Positions 57,720 to 64,000 of a stretch of 64,000 bases of DNA are shown one piece after another. Source of the stretch: a bacterium. GTDB lineage: Bacteria; Bacillota; Bacilli; Lactobacillales; Streptococcaceae. The position numbers were made by a program, and so were the translations under genes. The notes under the pieces are model-generated. The model had not been told where the DNA came from. It worked only from the letters and a program-made list of their open reading frames with translations, and made no database searches. The first letter of the stretch is position 1; each line of letters begins with the position of its first letter. The DNA is taken from contig CAJNDF010000002.1 in assembly GCA_905221455.1 (NCBI GenBank), positions 124,001 to 188,000 on the forward strand, written 5' to 3'.

Positions 57720-58596
57720 AATTGAAACTGGTGGACTGCGTTTAGATAAGGCTTTGTCGGATTTGACAGAATTATCACGCAGTCTCGCGAATGAACAAAT
57801 TAAATCAGGCCAGGTCTTGGTCAATGGCCAAGTCAAGAAAGCTAAATACACTGTCCAAGAGGGAGATATCGTCACTTACCATGTGCCAGAACCAGAGGTC
57901 TTAGATTATGTGGCTGAGGATCTTCCGCTAGACATCATCTACCAAGATGAGGACGTGGCCGTCGTAAACAAACCTCAGGGAATGGTGGTGCATCCGAGTG
58001 CTGGTCATACCAGTGGAACCCTAGTAAATGCCCTCATGTATCATATTAAGGACTTGTCTGGTATCAACGGGGTTCTGCGTCCGGGAATTGTTCACCGTAT
58101 TGACAAGGACACGTCAGGTCTTCTTATGATAGCTAAAAATGATGAGGCCCACTTGGCCCTTGCCCAAGAACTCAAGGATAAAAAGTCTCTTCGTAAATAT
58201 TGGGCGATTGTTCATGGAAATCTGCCCAATGATCGTGGTGTGATTGAAGCACCCATTGGTCGTAGTGAAAAAGATCGTAAGAAACAGGCTGTGACTGCTA
58301 AAGGCAAGCCTGCAGTGACCCGTTTCCACGTTTTGGAACGCTTTGGTGATTATTGCTTGGTAGAGTTGCAGCTGGAAACAGGACGTACCCACCAAATTCG
58401 TGTCCACATGGCTTATATTGGCCATCCAGTCGCTGGTGATGAAGTCTATGGTCCTCGCAAGACACTTAAGGGACATGGACAATTTCTTCATGCCAAGACC
58501 CTAGGTTTTACCCATCCGAGAACAGGTGAGACCTTGGAATTTACAGCAGATATCCCAGAGATTTTTAAGGAAACATTGGAGAGATTGAGAAAGTAA
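57709..58596 (+). CDS. rluD: Ribosomal large subunit pseudouridine synthase (RluD family)
   Basis: 295 residues. An S4 RNA-binding domain lies at about 10-60, then the catalytic domain with the Asp in HRIDKDTSGL (about 130-139), VNKPQGMVVHP and the late GRTHQIRVH motif. It makes pseudouridines in helix 69 of 23S rRNA if a true RluD; related RluA/C activity cannot be excluded. AAGAGGAAAT precedes ATG. pce follows two bases after the stop. Confidence 0.93.
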   Translation: MEIKIETGGLRLDKALSDLTELSRSLANEQIKSGQVLVNGQVKKAKYTVQEGDIVTYHVPEPEVLDYVAEDLPLDIIYQDEDVAVVNKPQGMVVHPSAGHTSGTLVNALMYHIKDLSGINGVLRPGIVHRIDKDTSGLLMIAKNDEAHLALAQELKDKKSLRKYWAIVHGNLPNDRGVIEAPIGRSEKDRKKQAVTAKGKPAVTRFHVLERFGDYCLVELQLETGRTHQIRVHMAYIGHPVAGDEVYGPRKTLKGHGQFLHAKTLGFTHPRTGETLEFTADIPEIFKETLERLRK

Positions 58597-58598
58597 GA

Positions 58599-60482
58599 AT
58601 GAAAAAGAAATTAACTAGTTTAGTACTTGCAGGCGCTTTTTTAGGTTTGTCATGGTATGGAAATGTTCAAGCTCAAGAAAGTTCAGGAAATAAAATCCAC
58701 TTTATCAATGTTCAAGAAGGTGGCAGTGATGCGATTATTCTTGAAAGCAATGGACATTTTGCCATGGTGGATACAGGAGAAGATTATGATTTCCCAGATG
58801 GAAGTGATTCTCGTTATCCATGGAGAGAAGGAATTGAAACGTCTTATAAGCATGTTCTAACAGATCGTGTCTTTCGTCGTTTGAAGGAATTGGGTGTTCA
58901 AAAACTTGATTTTATTTTGGTAACCCATACTCACAGTGACCATATTGGAAATGTTGATGAATTACTGTCTACCTATCCAGTTGACCGAGTCTATCTTAAA
59001 AAATATAGTGATAATCGTATTACTAATTCTGAACGTTTATGGGATAATCTGTACGGTTATGATAAGGTTTTACAGACTGCCGCCGAAAAAGGTGTTGCAG
59101 TTATTCAAAACATCACACAGGGAGATGCTCATTTTCAGTTTGGAGACATGGATATTCAACTCTATAACTATGAAAATGAAACTGATTCCTCAGGTGAGTT
59201 AAAGAAAATTTGGGATGACAATTCCAATTCCCTGATTAGTGTAGTCAAAGTCAATGGCAAGAAAATTTACCTTGGGGGCGACTTAGATAATGTGCATGGA
59301 GCGGAAGATAAGTATGGACCTCTTATTGGAAAAGTTGATTTGATGAAGTTTAATCATCACCATGATACCAACAAATCAAACACAAAGAATTTTATTAAAA
59401 ATTTGAGTCCGAGTTTGATTGTTCAAACTTCGGATAGTCTACCTTGGAAAAATGGTGTCGATAGTGAGTATGTCAATTGGCTCAAAGAACGAGGAATTGA
59501 GAGAATTAACGCGGCCAGCAAAGACTATGATGCGACAGTTTTTGATATTCGACAAGACGGATTTGTCAACATTTCAACTTCTTACAAGCCGATTCCAAGT
59601 TTTCAAGCTGGTTGGCATAAGAGTGCATATGGAAATTGGTGGTATCAAGCGCCTGATTCCACAGGAGAATATGCTGTCGGTTGGAATGAAATCGAAGGTG
59701 AATGGTATTACTTCAACCAAACGGGTATCTTGTTACAGAATCAGTGGAAAAAATGGAACAATCGTTGGTTTTATTTGACAGACTCTGGTGCTGCTACTAA
59801 AAATTGGAAGAAAATTGATGGAATCTGGTATTATTTCAACAAAGAAAACCAGATGGAAATTGGTTGGATAAATACTGGAGGTCAGAATTATTATTTATCC
59901 AAGGATGGTTCGCTGCAAACAGGTTGGCTTCAATATAAGGGCCAATGGTATTACTTTGCTCAATCAGGGGAAATGAAAACGGGCTGGGTAAAAGATAAAG
60001 AAACCTGGTACTATATGGATTCTACTGGTATCATGAAGACAGGCGAGATAGAAGTTGCTGGTCATCATTACTATCTAGAAGAATCAGGAGCTATGAAGCA
60101 AGGCTGGCTTAAAAAGGCAAATGATTGGTATTTCTACAAGACAGACGGTTCACGAGCTGTGGGCTGGATCAAAGACAAGGATAAATGGTATTTCTTGAAA
60201 GAAAATGGTCAATTACTTGTAAATGGCAAGACACCAGAAGGTTATACTGTTGATTCAAATGGTTCCTGGTTAGTGGATGTTCCTGTAGAGAAATCCGCTA
60301 CAACTAAAGTTACAAGTAATTCAGAGACAAAAGAATCTAAAGAAGTAGTGAAAAAAGATCTTGAAAATAAAGTAACGACTCAGAACGAAAGTGTTACAAG
60401 TTCTTCGACTAGTCAAGATTTGACTTCAGTAATTTCGCAAAGCTCTGAAACGACTGTAAACAAATCGGAATCAGAACAGTAG
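58599..60482 (+). CDS. pce: Teichoic acid phosphorylcholine esterase (choline-binding protein E)
   Basis: A 627-residue surface enzyme that removes phosphorylcholine from teichoic and lipoteichoic acids. The signal peptide ends near residue 25 (NVQAQ). The metallo-beta-lactamase domain has HTHSDH (110-115), LGGDLDN and FNHHHD metal ligands. From about 330 to 550 come some ten choline-binding repeats (GWxxxxGxWYYF type). A Ser/Thr/Lys-rich tail follows and ends without LPXTG. Choline repeats imply choline on the cell wall, typical of S. pneumoniae, S. mitis and relatives. The ribosome binding site (GAGAAAGTAAG) lies inside rluD. A terminator follows. Confidence 0.96.
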   Translation: MKKKLTSLVLAGAFLGLSWYGNVQAQESSGNKIHFINVQEGGSDAIILESNGHFAMVDTGEDYDFPDGSDSRYPWREGIETSYKHVLTDRVFRRLKELGVQKLDFILVTHTHSDHIGNVDELLSTYPVDRVYLKKYSDNRITNSERLWDNLYGYDKVLQTAAEKGVAVIQNITQGDAHFQFGDMDIQLYNYENETDSSGELKKIWDDNSNSLISVVKVNGKKIYLGGDLDNVHGAEDKYGPLIGKVDLMKFNHHHDTNKSNTKNFIKNLSPSLIVQTSDSLPWKNGVDSEYVNWLKERGIERINAASKDYDATVFDIRQDGFVNISTSYKPIPSFQAGWHKSAYGNWWYQAPDSTGEYAVGWNEIEGEWYYFNQTGILLQNQWKKWNNRWFYLTDSGAATKNWKKIDGIWYYFNKENQMEIGWINTGGQNYYLSKDGSLQTGWLQYKGQWYYFAQSGEMKTGWVKDKETWYYMDSTGIMKTGEIEVAGHHYYLEESGAMKQGWLKKANDWYFYKTDGSRAVGWIKDKDKWYFLKENGQLLVNGKTPEGYTVDSNGSWLVDVPVEKSATTKVTSNSETKESKEVVKKDLENKVTTQNESVTSSSTSQDLTSVISQSSETTVNKSESEQ

Positions 60483-60483
60483 T

Positions 60484-60512
60484 AAAAAAGAAGGTTTTAG
60501 GGCCTTCTTTTT
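60484..60512 (+). terminator. Terminator after pce
   Basis: AAAAGAAGG pairs with CCTTCTTTT over TTTTAGGG, then TTCC. Confidence 0.85.
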
Positions 60513-60544
60513 CCTATCAACTCTTTTCTATTTCCTGTTATTCA

Positions 60545-60553
60545 TGTTATAAT
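60545..60553 (+). promoter_or_regulatory. Extended -10 promoter of the proBAC operon
   Basis: TGTTATAAT, about 30 nt before the proB ATG. An upstream in-frame ATG at 60562 falls at the predicted transcript start. Confidence 0.7.
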
Positions 60554-60582
60554 GGATAAATATGAAGAATCGGAGTGAGACT

Positions 60583-61692
60583 ATGAAATACAAACGGATT
60601 GTCTTTAAGGTGGGAACTTCTTCTCTGACAAATGAGGATGGAAGTTTATCACGTAGTAAGGTAAAGGCTATTACCCAGCAGTTGGCGATGTTGCACGAGG
60701 CTGGTCATGAATTGATTTTGGTGTCTTCTGGTGCCATTGCTGCTGGTTTTGGAGCCTTAGGATTTAAAAAGCGTCCGACTAAGATTGCTGATAAACAGGC
60801 TTCAGCTGCGGTAGGGCAAGGGCTTTTGTTGGAAGAATACACGACCAATCTTCTCTTGCGCCAAATCGTTTCTGCGCAAATCTTGCTGACCCAGGATGAC
60901 TTTGTGGATAAGCGCCGTTATAAAAATGCCCATCAGGCTTTGTCAGTTCTACTTAGCCGTGGTGCGATTCCTATCATCAATGAGAATGATAGTGTTGTTA
61001 TTGATGAGCTCAAGGTTGGGGACAATGACACTTTAAGTGCCCAGGTAGCGGCCATGGTACAAGCAGACCTTTTGGTTCTCTTGACAGATGTGGACGGTCT
61101 CTATACTGGAAATCCTCATTCAGATCCAAGAGCTAAACGCTTGGAGAAAATCGAGACCATTAATCGTGAGATTATCGATATGGCTGGCGGAGCAGGTTCT
61201 TCAAACGGAACTGGGGGCATGTTAACCAAAATTAAGGCTGCGACTATCGCAACAGAATCAGGAGTTCCAGTTTATATCTGTTCATCCTTGAAGGCAGATG
61301 CCATGATTGAAGCTGCTGAAGAGACCAAGGATGGTTCCTACTTTGTTGCGCAAGAGAAAGGACTTCGTACCCAGAAACAATGGCTTGCCTTCTATGCTCA
61401 GAGTCAAGGTTCTATTTGGGTTGATAAAGGGGCTGCAGAAGCTCTCTCTCAACATGGAAAGAGTCTTCTCTTATCTGGTGTTGTTGAAGCGGAAGGAGCC
61501 TTTTCTTACGGTGATATCGTGACAGTATTTGACAAGGAAAGTGGAAATTCACTTGGAAAAGGGCGCGTGCAATTTGGAGCATCTGCTTTGGAGGATATGT
61601 TGCGTTCTCAAAAAGCCAAGGGTGTCTTGATTCACCGTGATGACTGGATTTCCATTACTCCTGAAATCCAACTACTCTTTACAGAATTTTAG
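60583..61692 (+). CDS. proB: Glutamate 5-kinase
   Basis: A 369-residue enzyme for the first step of proline synthesis, phosphorylating glutamate. The amino-acid kinase domain has VFKVGTSSL (about 6-14), SSGAIAAG (about 48-55) and [12 protein letters not shown] (about 212-223). A C-terminal PUA domain follows (about 275-365). ATG at 60583 has CGGAGTGAG upstream, better than 60562. proA starts nine bases after the stop. Proline feedback inhibition is usual for the family. Confidence 0.97.
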   Translation: MKYKRIVFKVGTSSLTNEDGSLSRSKVKAITQQLAMLHEAGHELILVSSGAIAAGFGALGFKKRPTKIADKQASAAVGQGLLLEEYTTNLLLRQIVSAQILLTQDDFVDKRRYKNAHQALSVLLSRGAIPIINENDSVVIDELKVGDNDTLSAQVAAMVQADLLVLLTDVDGLYTGNPHSDPRAKRLEKIETINREIIDMAGGAGSSNGTGGMLTKIKAATIATESGVPVYICSSLKADAMIEAAEETKDGSYFVAQEKGLRTQKQWLAFYAQSQGSIWVDKGAAEALSQHGKSLLLSGVVEAEGAFSYGDIVTVFDKESGNSLGKGRVQFGASALEDMLRSQKAKGVLIHRDDWISITPEIQLLFTEF

Positions 61693-61701
61693 AGGTAAAT
61701 T

Positions 61702-62964
61702 ATGGTAAGTACACAAGAACAATTTGAACAGGTACAGGCTGTTAAAAAATCGATCAACACAGCTAGTGAAGAGATTAAAAACCAAGCATTGCTAGCCATG
61801 GCTGATCACTTAATAGCAGCTACTGAGGAAATTTTAGTGGCCAATACCCTCGATATGGGAGCAGCCAAGGGTAAAATCTCAGATGTGATGCTAGATCGTC
61901 TTTATTTGGATGCAGGACGTATAGAAGCAATGGCAACCGGGATTCGTGAAGTGGTTGCTTTACCAGATCCAATCGGTGAAGTTTTAGAAACAAATCAGCT
62001 TGAAAATGGCTTGGTTATTACCAAGAAACGGGTGGCTATGGGGGTCATAGGTATTATATATGAAAGCCGTCCAAATGTGACGTCTGACGCGGCTGCTTTG
62101 GCTCTCAAGAGTGGAAATGCGGTTGTTCTTCGTAGTGGGAAGGATGCCTATCAAACAGCCCATGCCATTGTCACATCCCTGAAGAAGGGTTTGGAGACCA
62201 CGACCATTCATCCAGATGTGATTCAACTAGTGGAAGATACTAGCCGTGAAAGTAGTTATGCTATGATGAAGGCCAAGGGCTATCTAGACCTTCTTATTCC
62301 TCGTGGGGGAGCTGGCTTGATCAATGCCGTGGTTGAGAATGCTATCGTACCTGTTATCGAGACAGGAACAGGCATTGTCCATGTTTATGTGGACAAGGAT
62401 GCAGATGAGGACAAGGCTCTATCTATCATCAATAATGCCAAAACCAGTCGTCCTTCTGTCTGCAATGCCATGGAGGTTCTGCTGGTTCATGAAGATAAAG
62501 CAGCAAGCTTCCTTCCTCGCTTGGAGCAAGTGCTAGTTGCGGAGCGTAAGGAAGCTGGACTGGAACCAATTCAATTCCGCTTGGATAGTAAAGCAAGTCA
62601 GTTTGTTTCAGGTCAAGCAGCTGAAACTCAAGACTTTGACACTGAGTTTTTAGACTATGTCCTAGCAATTAAGGTTGTGAGCAGTTTAGAAGAAGCGGTT
62701 GCGCATATTGAAGCTCACAGTACGCATCATTCGGACGCCATTGTAACGGAAAATGCTGAAGCTGCAGCTTACTTTACAGATCAGGTGGACTCAGCAGCGG
62801 TTTATGTTAATGCCTCAACTCGTTTCACAGATGGTGGCCAATTTGGTCTGGGTTGTGAAATGGGGATTTCTACTCAGAAACTACATGCGCGTGGGCCAAT
62901 GGGCTTGAAAGAGTTGACTAGCTACAAGTATGTGGTTACTGGTGACGGACAGATAAGGGAGTAA
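61702..62964 (+). CDS. proA: Gamma-glutamyl phosphate reductase
   Basis: A 420-residue NADPH-dependent reductase of the aldehyde-dehydrogenase fold that forms glutamate semialdehyde. It has [16 protein letters not shown] (about 115-130) and the catalytic Cys in RPSVCNAME (about 250-258). GAGGTAAATT precedes ATG. It works directly with ProB, which makes an unstable product, and the genes are adjacent. Confidence 0.98.
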   Translation: MVSTQEQFEQVQAVKKSINTASEEIKNQALLAMADHLIAATEEILVANTLDMGAAKGKISDVMLDRLYLDAGRIEAMATGIREVVALPDPIGEVLETNQLENGLVITKKRVAMGVIGIIYESRPNVTSDAAALALKSGNAVVLRSGKDAYQTAHAIVTSLKKGLETTTIHPDVIQLVEDTSRESSYAMMKAKGYLDLLIPRGGAGLINAVVENAIVPVIETGTGIVHVYVDKDADEDKALSIINNAKTSRPSVCNAMEVLLVHEDKAASFLPRLEQVLVAERKEAGLEPIQFRLDSKASQFVSGQAAETQDFDTEFLDYVLAIKVVSSLEEAVAHIEAHSTHHSDAIVTENAEAAAYFTDQVDSAAVYVNASTRFTDGGQFGLGCEMGISTQKLHARGPMGLKELTSYKYVVTGDGQIRE

Positions 62965-62967
62965 GAG

Positions 62968-63765
62968 ATGAAGATTGGATTTATCGGTTTGGGGAATATG
63001 GGAGCTAGTTTGGCCAAGTCTGTCTTGCAGGCTAAGACGGGTGATGACCTTCTCCTTGCCAATCGTAGCCAAGCCAAGGTGGATGCTTTCATCGCCAACT
63101 TCGGTGGTCAGGCTTCTAGCAATGAAGAAATATTCGCAGAAGCAGATGTGATTTTTCTAGGTGTTAAGCCAGCCCAGTTCTCAGACTTGCTTTCTCAATA
63201 TCAGACCATTCTTGAAAAACGAGAGAGTCTTCTTGTGATTTCGATGGCAGCTGGATTGAGTTTAGAAAAACTAGCAAGTCTTATCCCGAGTCAACACAGA
63301 ATTATTCGTATGATGCCAAATACCCCTGCTTCTATCGGGCAAGGAGTGATTAGTTATGCCTTGTCTTCTAATTGCAGGGCTGAGGATAGTGAGCTCTTTT
63401 GTCAGTTATTAGCAAATGCTGGTCTCTTGGTGGAACTAGGAGAAGGCTTAATCGATGCAGCGACAGGTCTTGCGGGTTGTGGTCCAGCCTTTGTCTATCT
63501 TTTTATCGAGGCCTTGGCAGATGCAGGTGTTCAGACTGGATTGCCACGAGAAATGGCCTTGAAAATGGCAGCTCAAACTGTGGTAGGAGCTGGGCAATTG
63601 GTCCTAGAAACCCAAGAGCATCCTGGGGTCTTGAAAGACCAAGTTTGTAGCCCAGGAGGTTCGACTATCGCTGGAGTAGCGAGCTTAGAAGCGCATGCTT
63701 TTCGAGGCACAGTCATGGATGCAGTTGGTCAAGCCTATAAACGAACACAAGAACTAGGTAAATAA
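62968..63765 (+). CDS. proC: Pyrroline-5-carboxylate reductase
   Basis: A 265-residue enzyme for the last step to proline. The Rossmann N-terminus IGFIGLGNMGASL (about 2-14), MMPNTPASIGQG (about 112-123) and the signature CSPGGSTIAGV (about 229-239) are intact. It starts three bases after the proA stop, with AAGGGAGTAAG upstream. Last gene of proBAC, ending in a terminator that overlaps its stop. Confidence 0.98.
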   Translation: MKIGFIGLGNMGASLAKSVLQAKTGDDLLLANRSQAKVDAFIANFGGQASSNEEIFAEADVIFLGVKPAQFSDLLSQYQTILEKRESLLVISMAAGLSLEKLASLIPSQHRIIRMMPNTPASIGQGVISYALSSNCRAEDSELFCQLLANAGLLVELGEGLIDAATGLAGCGPAFVYLFIEALADAGVQTGLPREMALKMAAQTVVGAGQLVLETQEHPGVLKDQVCSPGGSTIAGVASLEAHAFRGTVMDAVGQAYKRTQELGK

Positions 63766-63790
63766 GAGGTGGATTTGTCTGCCTCTTTTA
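63764..63790 (+). terminator. Terminator of proBAC
   Basis: AAGAGG pairs with CCTCTT over TGGATTTGTCTG, followed by TTTATGG. Confidence 0.65.
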
Positions 63791-63799
63791 TGGTGGTTG

Positions 63800-63904
63800 A
63801 TACTCTTCGAAAATCAAATTCAAACTGCGTCAACTTCACCTTGCCGTACTCAAGTACAGCATGCGGCTAGCTTCCTAGTTTGCTCTTTGATTTTCATTGA
63901 GTAT
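63800..63904 (+). repeat. BOX repeat element, boxA-boxC form without boxB
   Basis: 105 bp. It starts ATACTCTTCGAAAATC and ends GATTTTCATTGAGTAT, imperfect inverted termini typical of pneumococcal BOX. The CGTCAACTTCACCTTGCCGTA segment region (63829-63849) is boxA-like, and GCGGCTAGCTTCCTAG with TTTGCTCTTTG (63864-63889) is boxC. A short CTCAAGTACAGC joins them with no boxB between. It can fold into a long stem-loop and lies between proC and tmk. Confidence 0.88.
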
Positions 63905-63924
63905 GAAATGAGAAGACAAAAAGA

Positions 63925-63955
63925 TTGTCACAAACCCCTATTTTTTTGATAGAAT
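63925..63955 (+). promoter_or_regulatory. Promoter of tmk
   Basis: TGATAGAAT extended -10 (63947-63955) with TTGTCA at 63925-63930; spacing 19 nt, somewhat long. Confidence 0.5.
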
Positions 63956-63984
63956 AGAAGTAGTAAAAAAGAAATGAGTTAGAC

Positions 63985-64000
63985 ATGTCAAAAGGATTTT
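63985..64000 (+). CDS. tmk: Thymidylate kinase, first five codons only
   Basis: ATG at 63985 reads MSKGF before the window ends. GAAATGAGTTAGAC precedes it. Thymidylate kinase in pneumococcus starts with these residues and follows proC, so the call rests mainly on gene order. Confidence 0.55.

Noticed and set aside
63800..63904. RUP element or IS630 relic
   Set aside because: The inner sequences match boxA and boxC of BOX; it lacks transposase-like coding.

Overview
The window is a 64 kb chromosomal segment of a mitis-group Streptococcus, most like Streptococcus mitis or a close relative of S. pneumoniae. The gene blocks follow pneumococcal order (rpiA-deoB-punA, deoD, pdp-deoC-cdd-pnrA and its ABC transporter, plsY-parE-parC-ilvE, rpsA-dnaX-suf-dacA, cpsY-lspA-rluD-pce-proBAC-tmk). 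A choline-binding teichoic acid phosphorylcholine esterase and a BOX repeat also fit. ParC carries Gly52 and Asp91, which are typical of non-pneumococcal mitis-group alleles, and a complete lectinolysin gene is present. I see no prophage, IS transposase, CRISPR array or rRNA operon.

Layout. 1-3110: minus-strand stress and housekeeping genes (Nudix hydrolase cut by the window edge, CtsR-controlled clpE, a ykuJ homologue). 3199-7600: amino-acid ABC transporter, folD, an unrecognised protein, NAD(P)H-hydrate repair. 7750-11082: rpiA-deoB-DUF1697-punA operon for pentose phosphate and nucleoside salvage. 11083-15135: an accessory insert between punA and deoD, holding a 910-residue secreted protein and a glutamine amidotransferase flanked by two copies of a leader-like repeat. 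15136-26305: deoD, then rpsT and coaA on the minus strand, then rsmC-like-pdp-deoC-cdd-pnrA and a nucleoside ABC transporter. 26343-32584: plsY, parE, an interrupted aminoglycoside adenylyltransferase, parC. 32585-34988: lectinolysin. 35023-42506: ilvE, oligopeptide-binding lipoprotein, tRNA-Tyr and tRNA-Gln, rpsA, GAF protein, dnaX. 42612-47806: the sufCDSUB Fe-S operon. 47890-54798: dacA, AI-2E family transporter, tuf, helicase/oxidoreductase pair, DUF1275 protein. 54809-56106: L21 leader with rplU-prp-rpmA. 56319-64000: cpsY-lspA-rluD-pce, proBAC, BOX element, start of tmk.

How the genes work together. A large share of the window is nucleoside scavenging: pnrA and its ABC transporter import nucleosides; punA, deoD and pdp cleave them; cdd deaminates cytidine; deoB and deoC send the sugar to glycolysis; rpiA links ribose phosphate. 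The two secreted multi-domain proteins share modules. Lectinolysin is a fucose-lectin plus a full cholesterol-dependent cytolysin. The 910-residue protein joins a lipase-like alpha/beta hydrolase, two fucose-lectin domains and only the membrane-binding domain 4 of a cytolysin. That chimera is the most unusual object here. The duplicated leader element in front of the amidotransferase and deoD, and a set of genes with start codons exactly 6 nt after an extended -10 (predicted leaderless mRNAs), are the other main signals that gene names do not explain.
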